Source: Microbacterium testaceum StLB037
Lineage (GTDB): Bacteria > Actinomycetota > Actinomycetes > Actinomycetales > Microbacteriaceae
DNA: 64,000 bases
Direction of reading: 5' to 3'
Assembly: GCF_000202635.1 (NCBI RefSeq)
Contig: NC_015125.1
Coordinates: forward strand, 372,001-436,000
The position numbers were made by a program, and so were the translations under genes. Every line of letters begins with the position of its first letter. Within the stretch, counting starts at the first letter, position 1. Under the pieces are notes generated by a model. The model saw only the letters and a program-made list of their open reading frames with translations. It was not told where the DNA came from and did no database searches. Positions 8,567-18,390 of this stretch are shown here, piece after piece.

Positions 8567-11062
8567 TCAGCTGATCGGCGTGGCGTGCCAGATGCGGTCG
8601 AGGTAGTCGCGCATGGCGCGGTCGGAGGAGAAGTACCCGCTGCGCGCGACGTTGAGGATGGCCGAGCGCACCCACCCGTCCTGGTCCGCGTACGCGGCGT
8701 CGACGCGATCCTGCGCGTCGAGGTACGACCGGAAGTCGGCGAGCGCCATGAACCGGTCGTCGTACAGGAGGTTGGACACGAGCGGCTCGAACACCGACCG
8801 GTCGCCGTCCGAGAAGGCGCCCGAGGCGATGAGGTCGATCGCGCGCTGGAGCTCGCCGTCCTCCTGGTAGAAGTCGGCGGGCCGGTAGCCCTCGGCCCAC
8901 AGGGCCTCGACCTCGGGCTCGCTCATGCCGAAGAGGAAGAAGTTGTCGTCACCGACGAGCTTGCGGATCTCGACGTTCGCGCCGTCGTCGGTGCCGATGG
9001 TGAGGGCACCGTTGAGGGCCAGCTTCATGTTGCCCGTGCCCGAGGCCTCCTTGCCGGCGAGCGAGATCTGCTCCGACAGGTCGGCGGCGGGGATGATGCT
9101 CTCGGCGAGGGTGACGTTGTAATTCGCCGGGTAGAGCACCTTGAGCTTGCCCTTGACGCGTTCGTCGGCGCTCACGACCTCGCCCACGGCGTTGATGAGG
9201 TGGATGATGCGCTTGGCCATGCCGTACCCGGGGGCGGCCTTCGCCCCGAAGAGGAAGGTGCGCGGCTGCACGGCATCCACGTCGAGGCGCCCCGAGACGA
9301 TCCCCTCGTAGGTGCTGACGATGTGCAGCACCTTGAGCGTCTGCCGCTTGTACTCGTGCAGGCGCTTGATCATGACGTCGAGCATGTGACCGTCGTCGAG
9401 CGGGGCCTCCCCGCGCGCCTCGAGCACGTGGCTCAGACGGCGCTTGTTCGACGCCTTGACCGCGGCGAAGCGCTCCCGGAAGTCGGCGTCGTCGGCCAAG
9501 GCCTCCAACCCCCGCAGGCGCTCGAGGTCGACGGTCCACCCGGCGCCGAGCGCCTCGGTGATGAGCGCCGACAGCTCGGGATTGGCCAGGCGAAGGAATC
9601 GGCGCGGCGTGACGCCGTTGGTGACGTTGGTGAACTTGTCGGGCCACATCGCGGCGAAGTCTTTGAGGACGTTGTCGCGCAGCAGCTGCGAGTGCAGCTC
9701 GGCGACGCCGTTGACCTTGGAACCGGCGACCGTGGCGAGGTAGGCCATGCGGACGGAGCGGTACGGGTGCTCGCCGATGATCGACATGTTGCGGATGAGC
9801 ATCTCGTCGTCGCCGAAGCGCTCGCGCACCTCGAGGAGGAACTCGTCGTTGATGCGGTAGATGATCTCGAGGTGGCGCGGCAGGAGGCGGCCGAGCAGGT
9901 CGACCGGCCACACCTCGAGCGCCTCGGGGAGGAGCGTGTGGCACGTGTACGCGAAGCACTTCTGCGTGATGGCCCACGCGGCATCCCATTCGAGCTTCTT
10001 CTCGTCGACGAGCACGCGCATGAGCTCGGGCACCCCGATGACGGGGTGCGTGTCGTTGAGCTGGAAGATCACGCGTTCGGGGAGGTTCTCGAGGGCGAAG
10101 TCGTCGGGCAGGACGTTCTCGATGAAGTCGGCGATGGATGCCGCGACGAAGAAGTACTGCTGCTGCAGGCGCAATTCCTTGCCCTGAGGCGTGGAGTCCT
10201 CGGGGTACAGCACCTTCGAGATGTTCTCGGCGAAGGTCTGCGCGCGCACCGACTCGACGTAGTCACCCGAGTTGAAGGTGTGCAGGTCGAAGGCATTGGT
10301 CGCGACCGCGCGCCACAGGCGCAGGGTGTTCACGCGGCCGTTGTGGTAGCCCGGGACCATCATGTTGTAGGGCACAGCCAGGACGTTCCACTCGGGCACC
10401 CAGCGCGTGCGCTCGACGCCCTCGTCGTCGTAGGTCTCGGTGTGACCCGAGAACGAGATGGTCTGCGCGGCCTCGGGGTGCGCGAAGTCCCACGGCGACC
10501 CCATGCGCAGCCAGGCGTCGGGCTGCTCGATCTGTTGTCCGTCGGCGAAGGCCTGGCGGAAGATGCCGTACTCGTAGCGGATGCCGTACCCGATGGTGGG
10601 GACGCTCATCGTCGCGAGCGAGTCGATGAAGCACGCGGCGAGGCGCCCCAGACCGCCGTTGCCGAGGCCGGGCTCGATCTCGACCTGGCGCAGGTCTTCG
10701 ATGTCGATGCCGCACTGCGCGAGCGCCTCGGTGGCGATGTCGGTCAGGCGCGCGGCGAGGAGGTTGTTGTCGAGCTGACGCCCCAGCAGATACTCGGCCG
10801 AGAGGTAGCAGACGGTCTTCGCCTGCTGCGTCTTCTGATTCGCGCGGTCGTCGAACCAGCGCGCCATCAGGTAGTCGCGCACGGTGTAGGCGAGGGCCAG
10901 GTACTGGTCGTTGACGTCGGAGGTCGACAGCGTCACGCCCTGGTCGAAGTTCAGGTTCTGCAGGAACTGCTTCGTGAAGCCGTCGACCGAGGCCGCCGGA
11001 GCGACGACGGGCGCGATGGCCAGCGGGTGAGTCGGGCGGAGCTCTGAGCTTTTGTCGGGCAC
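8567..11062 (-). CDS. glgP: Glycogen/maltodextrin phosphorylase
   Basis: Releases glucose-1-phosphate from alpha-1,4-glucans with pyridoxal phosphate. The 831-residue chain is the normal length for the GT35 family. Visible motifs are GLGNGGLGRLAACF (active site) and EASGTGNMKLALNGALTIGTDDGANVEI, which carries the PLP lysine. The start GTG at 11062 follows a TACGGT box by 6 nt. No other glg genes lie nearby. Confidence 0.96.
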   Translation of the reverse strand: MPDKSSELRPTHPLAIAPVVAPAASVDGFTKQFLQNLNFDQGVTLSTSDVNDQYLALAYTVRDYLMARWFDDRANQKTQQAKTVCYLSAEYLLGRQLDNNLLAARLTDIATEALAQCGIDIEDLRQVEIEPGLGNGGLGRLAACFIDSLATMSVPTIGYGIRYEYGIFRQAFADGQQIEQPDAWLRMGSPWDFAHPEAAQTISFSGHTETYDDEGVERTRWVPEWNVLAVPYNMMVPGYHNGRVNTLRLWRAVATNAFDLHTFNSGDYVESVRAQTFAENISKVLYPEDSTPQGKELRLQQQYFFVAASIADFIENVLPDDFALENLPERVIFQLNDTHPVIGVPELMRVLVDEKKLEWDAAWAITQKCFAYTCHTLLPEALEVWPVDLLGRLLPRHLEIIYRINDEFLLEVRERFGDDEMLIRNMSIIGEHPYRSVRMAYLATVAGSKVNGVAELHSQLLRDNVLKDFAAMWPDKFTNVTNGVTPRRFLRLANPELSALITEALGAGWTVDLERLRGLEALADDADFRERFAAVKASNKRRLSHVLEARGEAPLDDGHMLDVMIKRLHEYKRQTLKVLHIVSTYEGIVSGRLDVDAVQPRTFLFGAKAAPGYGMAKRIIHLINAVGEVVSADERVKGKLKVLYPANYNVTLAESIIPAADLSEQISLAGKEASGTGNMKLALNGALTIGTDDGANVEIRKLVGDDNFFLFGMSEPEVEALWAEGYRPADFYQEDGELQRAIDLIASGAFSDGDRSVFEPLVSNLLYDDRFMALADFRSYLDAQDRVDAAYADQDGWVRSAILNVARSGYFSSDRAMRDYLDRIWHATPIS

Positions 11063-11068
11063 CTAACG

Positions 11069-11074
11069 ACCGTA
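11069..11074 (-). promoter_or_regulatory. -10 box of glgP
   Basis: TACGGT on the minus strand, then CGTTAG, then the GTG at 11062. Confidence 0.6.
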
Positions 11075-11148
11075 ATCAGTCCCGCACCACCCTGCCAAGA
11101 CGGCAATGGCCCCGACACATGATCTTCACCCGGACGCCGTATTGCGGG

Positions 11149-12984
11149 TCAGCGCAGACCGCACCCGTCGACGACCTGCGGTTTGCGCTCGATGAGGTTC
11201 TCGGTCCAGTCGAACAGCACGGGCAGGAAGCGCGACTTCGGCAGGATCGGACGCAGGTGGTCGTACCCGGCGTAGCTGGCCCAGCGAACCGGCTGGCCCT
11301 CGGCGCAGAGCTTGTCGATGTAGTCCCGCTGCAGCTTCGGCGGGATGACCTCGTCGTCCGCACCCCACGCCACGAGCATCGGGGTGCCGAGCGGCTCGAT
11401 CATGGCGTTCTCGGCGAGGCGTCGGCCGAGGGCTCCGTCGGTGAGGTCTGCGTTGTAGAGCGGACGGTCCTCCGAGACGCCGAGCGCGGTGAGCACCGAG
11501 ACGACGACGCCGGGCTCGGTGGGGCACCGCTGGGTCATCTCGAGCACGATCGAGCGCGACCCCTCCGCGATGTAGTCGTCGAGGTGCACGTCGGCGTAGG
11601 TCTCGGAGTACGGAACCAGCACCCACGACGTGATGACGGAGAGCATGGCGTTCGGCGGTCCCGAGAGCAGCTCCCGCGCGAGAGCGGGCGGGTCGGCGAC
11701 GGGGGCCACCACCGCAGTGCCGAGCACGTCGATCCCGGGCGCGTAGTCCTTCGCGATCGCGGTGGTCCACAGGGCCGCGTGCCCGCCCTGGGAGTGCCCC
11801 CACACCACGGTGTCGGGCGAGAGCGTCAAATCGCTGCGGAGCTCGGCCGCGGCCAGCACCGCGTCCAGCGACGAGCGGGCCTCCCCCTTGCCGATCAGGT
11901 ACGGGTAGGCGCCGGGGGCGCCCTGGCCTGAGAAGTCGGAGGCGATGACCACCCACCCGGCCTTCAGCGCTTGCTCGAGGGCCGGTATCGCCCAGCGCGT
12001 GGCCGTCGAGTCGCGCAGGCTCGGGGCGCAGCCCTGCGCGACACCGGTCGTGCCGTGGTTCCAGATGATGACGGGGCGTGGGCCGGGCGGCGGATCCTTG
12101 GGCGTGATGACCATGGCGCTCGCCACGGCGGGGCGGCTCACGGCATCCCGTGTCGTGTACAGGATCCGCGTGACGTCACCGTTCTGCGGGGCACGCCAGG
12201 GAGAGGCGGCGGAACGGATCAACCGTCCGTGACCGCCCGGCACCTCGGCGGGCGGGTTGTAGAACGCGTCCACGACGGGCGCCCCCTCGTGGAGCCAGTC
12301 GTTCACCCACCACCCGCCCGCGGCGGTGGCGACCAGCACGAGGGAAAGGGCGTAGCGTCCGGCCGCGGTCCATCGGGCGCGGCGCCGCCGACGACGGACC
12401 GCGCGCTCGGGATCGAACGGTGTGGCGCGAGGACGACGACGGATGCCGCCCACCCCGCGCGCGAAGACACCGACGCCGAACACGATCGTGCGGACACCGA
12501 ACACGACGGCGAGCACGAGGACCGTGACATCGGGCCAGGTGAACGACAGTACGCCGAAGGCGATCTGCGCGACGCCCCACGCGAGCGAGAGCACGCGCGC
12601 GCTCACGGCACCGCCGGTCACGGCGCGTCCGACCGAGGCGAGACCGCCGATCACGAGCAGGACGGCGAGGACGGACGGAAGGAGCTCGAGACTGCGTCCG
12701 AGCCACACCAGCACGGCGATCCCCGCGACGATCCAGGCGATCGCGACAGCCCGCGCCCACCACCGCGTGGAACGGCCGAAGAGCTCGAACACGCCCATGA
12801 CCACGGCACTGGCTCCGACGTACACGCCGAGGAGCACGATCGAGGTGAGTGGGCGCGAGACGATCAGTGCCCCGAGCAGCACCACCACGGCGCCGACGAT
12901 GAGCAGCACCCGCGGCGGCGCGTTGCGCGTGAGCGCGGGAAGGGCGTTCCACCGGCGCACGAGCGGTCGGCGGGATGCGGGCAT
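11149..12984 (-). CDS. Fusion of HdeD-like membrane domain and secretory-lipase-type hydrolase
   Basis: A 611-residue protein in two parts. Residues 1 to about 180 hold six hydrophobic segments in the pattern of the HdeD/DUF308 family. After an Arg-rich loop and another membrane segment near 215-235, the rest (about 250-611) is an alpha/beta hydrolase of the secretory lipase (LIP) type: WNHGTTGVAQGC, the nucleophile GHSQGGH, an aspartate in WGADDEVIPP and a histidine in GYDHLRP. The hydrolase is probably outside the membrane. The frame stays open to 13626 but the upstream part is not protein-like, so I start at 12984. Confidence 0.75.
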   Translation of the reverse strand: MPASRRPLVRRWNALPALTRNAPPRVLLIVGAVVVLLGALIVSRPLTSIVLLGVYVGASAVVMGVFELFGRSTRWWARAVAIAWIVAGIAVLVWLGRSLELLPSVLAVLLVIGGLASVGRAVTGGAVSARVLSLAWGVAQIAFGVLSFTWPDVTVLVLAVVFGVRTIVFGVGVFARGVGGIRRRPRATPFDPERAVRRRRRRARWTAAGRYALSLVLVATAAGGWWVNDWLHEGAPVVDAFYNPPAEVPGGHGRLIRSAASPWRAPQNGDVTRILYTTRDAVSRPAVASAMVITPKDPPPGPRPVIIWNHGTTGVAQGCAPSLRDSTATRWAIPALEQALKAGWVVIASDFSGQGAPGAYPYLIGKGEARSSLDAVLAAAELRSDLTLSPDTVVWGHSQGGHAALWTTAIAKDYAPGIDVLGTAVVAPVADPPALARELLSGPPNAMLSVITSWVLVPYSETYADVHLDDYIAEGSRSIVLEMTQRCPTEPGVVVSVLTALGVSEDRPLYNADLTDGALGRRLAENAMIEPLGTPMLVAWGADDEVIPPKLQRDYIDKLCAEGQPVRWASYAGYDHLRPILPKSRFLPVLFDWTENLIERKPQVVDGCGLR

Positions 12985-13050
12985 CAGGCCATGATAAACA
13001 GCGCCTCGGACGCCGCGCGCAACCGGCTGTCCTTCCGTCGCGGAAGCGCA

Positions 13051-13056
13051 TACGGT
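13051..13056 (+). promoter_or_regulatory. -10 box of DUF1206 gene
   Basis: TACGGT, 6 nt before the ATG at 13063. Confidence 0.55.
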
Positions 13057-13062
13057 TCCGGG

Positions 13063-13872
13063 ATGCCGTCTTCCGCCCGCTCCGCCGCTCGCGAGGCCGA
13101 GGCGAACCCCGCGTTCCGCGTCGCCGCCCGAGCGGGCTACGTGGCTAACGGCATCCTGCATCTTCTCGTCGGTGGCCTCGTGCTGGCCGTCGGCTTCGGT
13201 GCCGCGGAGGACTCGGATCAGACGGGCGCGTTCCGGGCCGTCGCAGCCCTTCCGCTCGGGGCCGTCGCCCTCTGGGCCCTCGCCGCGGGGCTGGTCGCCC
13301 TGGGCGGTTGGCACGTGCTGCAGGCCGTCGCCCCGCGGGGGCTGCCGGGTCGGAAACGGGTCGCGCGCATCGCCGCGGAGGCGCCGCAGGGCATCGTGTT
13401 CGTGGTCATCGGGGTGATCTCGGCGGCGGTCGCCCTCGGGGCGCGGCCACGCGCGGAGCAGACGACGGAAGACGTCAGTCAGAGCGTCCTCAGCCTCCCG
13501 ATCGGTGGATTCGTGCTCGGGACGGCGGGGCTGGTCGTCGCCGCGGTGGGCGTCGGCTTCGTCTGGATGGGCGTCCGGCGTTCGTTCCACAGCAAGGTGC
13601 GTATCCCCGACGGTGCGGCGGGACACGCGCTGAGCGCCCTGGGCGCCGTGGGATTCGTCGCGAAGGGGATCGCTCTCGGGGTGGTCGGTGTGCTGGTGGT
13701 GGTCGCCGCGATCCGCGTGGAACCCGACACCGCGGGAGGCCTCGACGGGGCCGTGTCGGCGCTCATGGCGCTGCCGGCGGGTCCGCTGCTCGCCGCCCTC
13801 GTGGGTCTGGGCTTCCTCGCCTACGGGGTCTTCACGATCTTCCGTGCCCGTTACGCGCGCCTCGACGCCTGA
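13063..13872 (+). CDS. DUF1206 membrane protein
   Basis: A 269-residue protein with six membrane segments in three similar pairs, each opening with an ARAGYVANGILHL-like or AVGFVAKGIALG-like phrase, the internal repeat that defines DUF1206. The function of the family is not known. It is divergent from the HdeD/lipase gene and converges on the aldo/keto reductase gene with a 6-nt gap. The frame is open upstream to 11971, but that part lies antisense to the lipase gene and is not coding. Confidence 0.88.
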   Translation: MPSSARSAAREAEANPAFRVAARAGYVANGILHLLVGGLVLAVGFGAAEDSDQTGAFRAVAALPLGAVALWALAAGLVALGGWHVLQAVAPRGLPGRKRVARIAAEAPQGIVFVVIGVISAAVALGARPRAEQTTEDVSQSVLSLPIGGFVLGTAGLVVAAVGVGFVWMGVRRSFHSKVRIPDGAAGHALSALGAVGFVAKGIALGVVGVLVVVAAIRVEPDTAGGLDGAVSALMALPAGPLLAALVGLGFLAYGVFTIFRARYARLDA

Positions 13873-13878
13873 CCGGAT

Positions 13879-14700
13879 TCAGTCGAGCGAGGGGTCCCGT
13901 CCCGTGCGCTCGCCCGTCTCGAGGGTCGCGATGGCGGCGTGATCGTCGGCGTCGAGGGCGAAGTCGAAGACGTCGCCGTTCTCGCGGATGCGGTCGAGTG
14001 ACACCGACTTCGGGAACACCACGAGGTCGCGATCGAGGTGCCAGCGCACCACGACCTGTGCCGGCGTCTTTCCGTACTTCTCGGCGATCCGGGCGAGCGC
14101 GGGCTCGTCGAGCAGGCCACCACGGGCGAGCGGCGCCCACGATTGGGTCACGACGCCGTTCTCGGCATCCCAGTCCACCAGCTCGTTCTGGGGGAACCGG
14201 GGGTGCAGCTCGACCTGATTCACCGCCGGGAGCACGCCCGTCTCGTCGCGCAGGCGCTCGAGATGCGGGATCGCGAAGTTGCTCACGCCGATCGAGGTCG
14301 CCCGGCCCTCCTTCTGCAGCCGGATGAGCGCGCGCCAGGTGTCGACGTAGCGATCGGCGCTGGGGATGGGCCAGTGGATGAGGTAGAGGTCGACCCGGTC
14401 GAGACCGAGCCTCGCGGCACTGGCGTCGAAGGCCCGCAGGGTCTCGTCGAAACCCTGGTCGTCGTTCCACACCTTGGTCGTGACGAAGACCTCGTCGCGG
14501 TCCAGGCCCGAGGCGCGCAGGCCCTGGCCGACCTCCGTCTCGTTGCCGTACAGGGCGGCCGTGTCCACGTGACGGTAGCCCGCGGCGAGCGCGCCCTCGA
14601 CCAGATCGGCGGTGACGTCGGCGGGCACCTTGTACGTGCCGATGCCGAGCTGCGGGATCGTGGAGCCGTCGGACAGCGACAGGCGGGGGGCCGAGATCAT
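13879..14700 (-). CDS. Aldo/keto reductase (2,5-diketo-D-gluconate reductase type)
   Basis: NADPH-dependent reductase of 273 residues with the full catalytic tetrad D46, Y51, K76, H109 (GYRHVDTAALYGNE, VTTKVWND, LIHWP). The C-terminal cofactor region has FPKSVSLDRIREN. The natural substrate cannot be told from sequence. I prefer the ATG at 14700 (MISAPRL) over 14709: the family starts here and a TAGCGT box precedes it by 7 nt. Confidence 0.9.
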   Translation of the reverse strand: MISAPRLSLSDGSTIPQLGIGTYKVPADVTADLVEGALAAGYRHVDTAALYGNETEVGQGLRASGLDRDEVFVTTKVWNDDQGFDETLRAFDASAARLGLDRVDLYLIHWPIPSADRYVDTWRALIRLQKEGRATSIGVSNFAIPHLERLRDETGVLPAVNQVELHPRFPQNELVDWDAENGVVTQSWAPLARGGLLDEPALARIAEKYGKTPAQVVVRWHLDRDLVVFPKSVSLDRIRENGDVFDFALDADDHAAIATLETGERTGRDPSLD

Positions 14701-14707
14701 GGCATCC

Positions 14708-14713
14708 ACGCTA
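14708..14713 (-). promoter_or_regulatory. -10 box of aldo/keto reductase gene
   Basis: TAGCGT on the minus strand; GGATGCC separates it from the ATG at 14700, so a GGATGCC copy fills the initiation spacer. Confidence 0.5.
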
Positions 14714-14740
14714 CCCGCGACCGCATGCGCGAACGACGAA

Positions 14741-14774
14741 ACGGCATCCTTCCACCGGGGCAGAGGGATGCCGT
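14741..14774 (-). terminator. Terminator hairpin after proS from GGATGCC motifs
   Basis: ACGGCATCC (14741-14749) pairs perfectly with GGATGCCGT (14766-14774). It lies just after the proS stop. Confidence 0.7.
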
Positions 14775-14784
14775 CTCGACAGGG

Positions 14785-16581
14785 TCAGCGCGCCAGCGCC
14801 GCCAGGGCGTCGGCGACGGGGAGCGTCTCGCGCTCGCCCGTGCGGCGGTCCCACAGCTCGACCTGGCCCTCGGCGGCGCCGCGGCCCACGATGAGGATGC
14901 GCGGGATGCCGACCAGCTCGGCGTCGCCGAACTTCACGCCCGGCGAGACCTTGGGGCGGTCGTCGTAGAGCACGTCGAGACCGGCGGCCTCGAGGTCGGC
15001 CGACACCTGCTCGGCCAGCTCGAACGCGGCCGCGTCGCGACCGGTGGCGACGACGTGCACGTCGAACGGGGCGACCGACGCGGGCCAGATCAGGCCCTTC
15101 TCGTCGTTGTTGAGCTCGGCGATGATGGCGAGGATGCGGGTGACGCCGATGCCGTAGGAGCCCATGGTGACGGTGGCGAGCTTGCCGTTCTCGTCGAGGA
15201 CCTTGAGGCCGAGGGCCTCTGCGTACTTGCGGCCGAGCTGGAAGACGTGACCGATCTCCATGCCGCGCGCGAGCTCCACCGGGCCCGAGCCGTCGGGGGC
15301 GGGGTCGCCGGCGCGCACGGTCGAGACCTCGACGAAGCCGTCGCCGACGAAGTCGCGGCCGGCGACGAGCGAGTGCACGTGCTTCTGGTCGATGTTCGCG
15401 CCGGTGATCCACGCGGTGCCGTCGACCACGCGCGGGTCGAGGTAGTAGCGGATCTTCGTCGCCGACTCCTCGCCCAGGACGGGGCCCGTGGGCGACCAGG
15501 GGCCGATGTAGCCCTTGACCAGCAGCGGGTTCTTCGCGAAGTCCTCTTCGGTGGCGGCTTCGACCTCGGCGGGGGCGAAGGCGACCTCGACGCGCTTGTC
15601 GTCCACGTCGCGGTCACCCGGCAGGCCCACGACGACCAGCTCTCGCGTGCCGTCGAGGTGCGTGAGGGCGAGGACGACGTTCTTCAGCGTGTGCGCGGCC
15701 GTCCACGCGGTGGCCTCGGCCGTGGCGGGACCGGCGATGCCAGGGGCGGGAGCGTCGAGGTGCGCGTTCGCGTGATCGACGAGGGTCGCGATCGTGGGCG
15801 TGTTCGGGGAGTCGAAGATCACGGCATCCGGCTGCCCCTCGATCGGCAGCGCCTCGGGCACGACGGTCGTGAACGCCTCGACGTTCGCCGCGTAGCCGCC
15901 GGCGGAGCGCACGAAGGTGTCCTCGCCGATGGGGGTCGGGTGCAGGAACTCCTCCGACTTCGACCCGCCCATCGCGCCCGCGTCGGCGGCGACGATCACG
16001 TACTCGAGACCCAGGCGCGTGAAGATGCGCTCGTAGGCGTCGCGCTGTGCCTGGTAGGACGCGTTCAGACCGGCATCCGTCGCGTCGAACGAGTACGCGT
16101 CCTTCATCGTGAATTCGCGGCCGCGCAGGAGCCCGGCGCGGGGACGCGCCTCGTCGCGGTACTTGTCCTGGATCTGGTAGATCGTGAGCGGAAGGTCTTT
16201 GTACGACGAGTACAGATCTTTCACCAGCAGGGTGAACATCTCTTCGTGCGTGGGCGCGAGCAGGTAGTCGGCGCCCTTGCGGTCCTGCAGGCGGAACAGC
16301 GCGTCGCCGTACTCCTCCCACCGGCCCGTGACCTCGTAGGGCTCGCGCGGGAGCAGCGCCGGGAAGTGCACCTCGAACGCTCCGGCGTTCGCCATCTCCT
16401 CGCGCACGACCGTCTCGATTTTGGCCTTGACCTTCAGCCCCAGCGGGAGCCAGGCGAAGATGCCCGGCGCGTTACGGCGGATGTATCCGGCCCGCACGAG
16501 CAGACGGTGGCTGGCCACCTCGGCATCGGAGGGGTCTTCGCGGAGCGTGCGGAGGAAGAAGTTCGACAGACGGGTGACCAC
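14785..16581 (-). CDS. proS: Prolyl-tRNA synthetase (bacterial type with editing insert)
   Basis: Charges tRNA-Pro. The 598-residue enzyme has class II motif 1 region GIFAWLPLG, motif 2 ([21 protein letters not shown]) and motif 3 ([12 protein letters not shown]). The YbaK-like editing insertion occupies about residues 225-390, and a C-terminal anticodon domain follows. I start at GTG 16581 ([16 protein letters not shown]), the usual beginning; an ATG two codons earlier at 16587 is possible. A TAGACT box lies 8 nt before the GTG. Confidence 0.96.
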   Translation of the reverse strand: MVTRLSNFFLRTLREDPSDAEVASHRLLVRAGYIRRNAPGIFAWLPLGLKVKAKIETVVREEMANAGAFEVHFPALLPREPYEVTGRWEEYGDALFRLQDRKGADYLLAPTHEEMFTLLVKDLYSSYKDLPLTIYQIQDKYRDEARPRAGLLRGREFTMKDAYSFDATDAGLNASYQAQRDAYERIFTRLGLEYVIVAADAGAMGGSKSEEFLHPTPIGEDTFVRSAGGYAANVEAFTTVVPEALPIEGQPDAVIFDSPNTPTIATLVDHANAHLDAPAPGIAGPATAEATAWTAAHTLKNVVLALTHLDGTRELVVVGLPGDRDVDDKRVEVAFAPAEVEAATEEDFAKNPLLVKGYIGPWSPTGPVLGEESATKIRYYLDPRVVDGTAWITGANIDQKHVHSLVAGRDFVGDGFVEVSTVRAGDPAPDGSGPVELARGMEIGHVFQLGRKYAEALGLKVLDENGKLATVTMGSYGIGVTRILAIIAELNNDEKGLIWPASVAPFDVHVVATGRDAAAFELAEQVSADLEAAGLDVLYDDRPKVSPGVKFGDAELVGIPRILIVGRGAAEGQVELWDRRTGERETLPVADALAALAR

Positions 16582-16623
16582 GATCATCGAGTCTACGGCG
16601 CGCCGGTGTGGGGGATGGATGCC

Positions 16624-16659
16624 GGAGACCTCGCCGTCGCGTCCGGCGGCGAGGTCTCC
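16624..16659 (-). terminator. Terminator after the first sigma/partner module
   Basis: Perfect 13-bp stem GGAGACCTCGCCG (16624-16636) with 16647-16659 and a 10-nt loop, immediately after the stop of the partner gene. Confidence 0.75.
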
Positions 16660-16664
16660 ACTCG

Positions 16665-17783
16665 TCACAGGAGAGGCAGGATGCGCTCGGCCACGAACGT
16701 CGCGCGCTGAAGGTCGGTCTCCAGTGACGACATCCCCGCGCCCACGTAGACCTGCAGCGCGTTGACACCGTCACTCGCGATCAGGGCGTACCCGCCTCCT
16801 CCATCCACGCCGTCGGACGCGGCAACCCAGTACGCCTCCCGAGCCCCGGCGACGTCGATCTGCTCGCCGCCCGCAGCGATCACGGATGGGACCGCAACCG
16901 CCCCGCCGGCCACGGGGAATGCGGACGCCGTCCAGCCCTCGTATCCCTGACGGAAGGCGAGACTGCAGCCGTCGGGGAAGGACGAGAAGGTCGGAGGCTC
17001 CACGGTGACCGAGTCGTACCCGATGTCGGTTGGATCGATGACACTCTCCACGGCGGAGCAGTCGAGTGCGCCCCACCACGCCCCTGTCGGCGTGGCGGGA
17101 ATGCCCGGCGCATACGCACCGACCCGAGACAGAACCTCGGCCAAGACGTCGCTCGATCGCGACTCGAGGTTGTCGGGCGAACCTGACATCCGCACCCACA
17201 CGCGCGTGCCATCCACGGTGCCCACCCGGGTGCACTCGTCTCCCACGCCCGATGTGCACCCCTCCTGACCGAAGAGTTCCGGCTCCGTCGGTTCCTGATC
17301 GATCGGGAAGACCGCTACGCGAACGATCGCCGCGAGAAACTCGTCCGCCGACACCCACCAGCAGGTGAGACCGCCTCGAACCGTCCCGCGTCCGTCGTCC
17401 CATTTCACCCCGGCGGCCGCCATCGGATGACCCGTCGCGTCCGCCAACGCCTGCTCATCGACGACGTTTGCGCACGATCCATCGAAGGGCGGCGATCCGA
17501 GACTCGCGACCGAGGTCGTCGGCGTGGGCGTAGAGGTAGTGATCGGTGCGGGTGTCGGCACCGTCGTCGCGGTGGCCGTCGGTGACGGGGTGTTCGCGAT
17601 CTGCGGCGCGGACAGGGTCGACGTCGCCACCACACCGCCAGCGAGCGCCACCACCAGCACCGCCGCGACCGATCCCGCGATCCACGCATTCCGATGCGCG
17701 CCCGCGGGCGCAATACCCCGCGCCCCACCCACGATCCGCGATCGCATGACCGCACGCTCCTCGGGCGTCAACTCGTCGTTCAT
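16665..17783 (-). CDS. One-TM putative sigma-factor partner protein, copy 1
   Basis: A 372-residue protein with a cytoplasmic N-terminus ([20 protein letters not shown]), one membrane segment at about 33-54, a Thr/Pro-rich extracellular linker (about 66-92), and a long extracellular domain with several cysteines. It overlaps the preceding sigma gene by ATGA, the usual arrangement of a sigma factor with its anti-sigma factor. No HxxxCxxC zinc anti-sigma motif is present. It is a paralogue of the gene at 18391-19593: the first 70 residues are similar (both contain [14 protein letters not shown]) while the outer domains are strongly diverged. The anti-sigma role is inferred from context. Confidence 0.65.
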   Translation of the reverse strand: MNDELTPEERAVMRSRIVGGARGIAPAGAHRNAWIAGSVAAVLVVALAGGVVATSTLSAPQIANTPSPTATATTVPTPAPITTSTPTPTTSVASLGSPPFDGSCANVVDEQALADATGHPMAAAGVKWDDGRGTVRGGLTCWWVSADEFLAAIVRVAVFPIDQEPTEPELFGQEGCTSGVGDECTRVGTVDGTRVWVRMSGSPDNLESRSSDVLAEVLSRVGAYAPGIPATPTGAWWGALDCSAVESVIDPTDIGYDSVTVEPPTFSSFPDGCSLAFRQGYEGWTASAFPVAGGAVAVPSVIAAGGEQIDVAGAREAYWVAASDGVDGGGGYALIASDGVNALQVYVGAGMSSLETDLQRATFVAERILPLL

Positions 17784-18310
17784 GCCCGCGCTCCTTCCTG
17801 CCCGAGCTCGCCACGCAGCTTCGTCTTCGCGCGCGCCAAACGCGACTTCACCGTTCCCACCGGAATACCCAACACCTGAGCAACCTCACGCTCCGCATAC
17901 CCCTCGAGCACCGACAGCACCACCACCGCCTGCTCCCGCTCCGGCAAACGCCGAAGCGCCGCCATCACATCGCTGTCGTCGTGATCGTGCGGAGCCGCCA
18001 CCGACACCGGAGCCCGATCCAGCAACGCCCGGTACCGCCGACCCGACCGCTCCAGATTCCGTGCACAATGCGCCACCGTGTTCAGCAGCCACGGCAACGG
18101 CGACCCCTCCACCAACCGCACCGACGCCCGCTTCCGCCACAACTCGAAGAACGCCACCGTCACGGCATCCTTCGCATCCTCCCGATGCGTCAACAACCGC
18201 GACGCATGACGGAACAACCGCCCGTCATACCGATCGAACAATGCCGCCAAAGCCAGCTCATCGCCCCCGAGAACCCGAGCCCACAGCCCGGCGTCGTCCT
18301 CGCTCCCCAT
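17780..18310 (-). CDS. ECF-type RNA polymerase sigma factor, copy 1
   Basis: A 176-residue sigma-70 family protein with only regions 2 and 4: LAALFDRYDGRLFRHASRLL near 20-40 (region 2) and a helix-turn-helix EREVAQVLGIPVGTVKSRLARAK near 140-165 (region 4.2). It would direct polymerase to promoters under control of its membrane partner. The start at 18310 aligns with copy 2. A 179-nt stretch (18063-18241) is identical to copy 2 at 19876-20054. Codons end mostly in G (TTG, CGG, GCG, GTG), unlike the C-ending codons of neighbours. Confidence 0.9.
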   Translation of the reverse strand: MGSEDDAGLWARVLGGDELALAALFDRYDGRLFRHASRLLTHREDAKDAVTVAFFELWRKRASVRLVEGSPLPWLLNTVAHCARNLERSGRRYRALLDRAPVSVAAPHDHDDSDVMAALRRLPEREQAVVVLSVLEGYAEREVAQVLGIPVGTVKSRLARAKTKLRGELGQEGARA

Positions 18311-18390
18311 GTCCGCCCCCGAGACCACTCTTCGTTCCTCTTCCGTTTCTTCGCCGTGTCCGAGCGGAGCCCGTTGCCGATCGACCTCGC

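Noticed and set aside
8477..11047. Plus-strand open frame of 856 codons opposite glgP
   Set aside because: Mirror of glgP codon structure; no recognisable domain and no start context.
12985..13626. N-terminal extension of the HdeD/lipase fusion
   Set aside because: Antisense to the DUF1206 gene, Arg/Asp-rich and without membrane pattern.
14038..16710. Plus-strand open frame of 890 codons opposite the aldo/keto reductase and proS
   Set aside because: Runs antisense through two real genes; Val/Arg/Asp-rich shadow.
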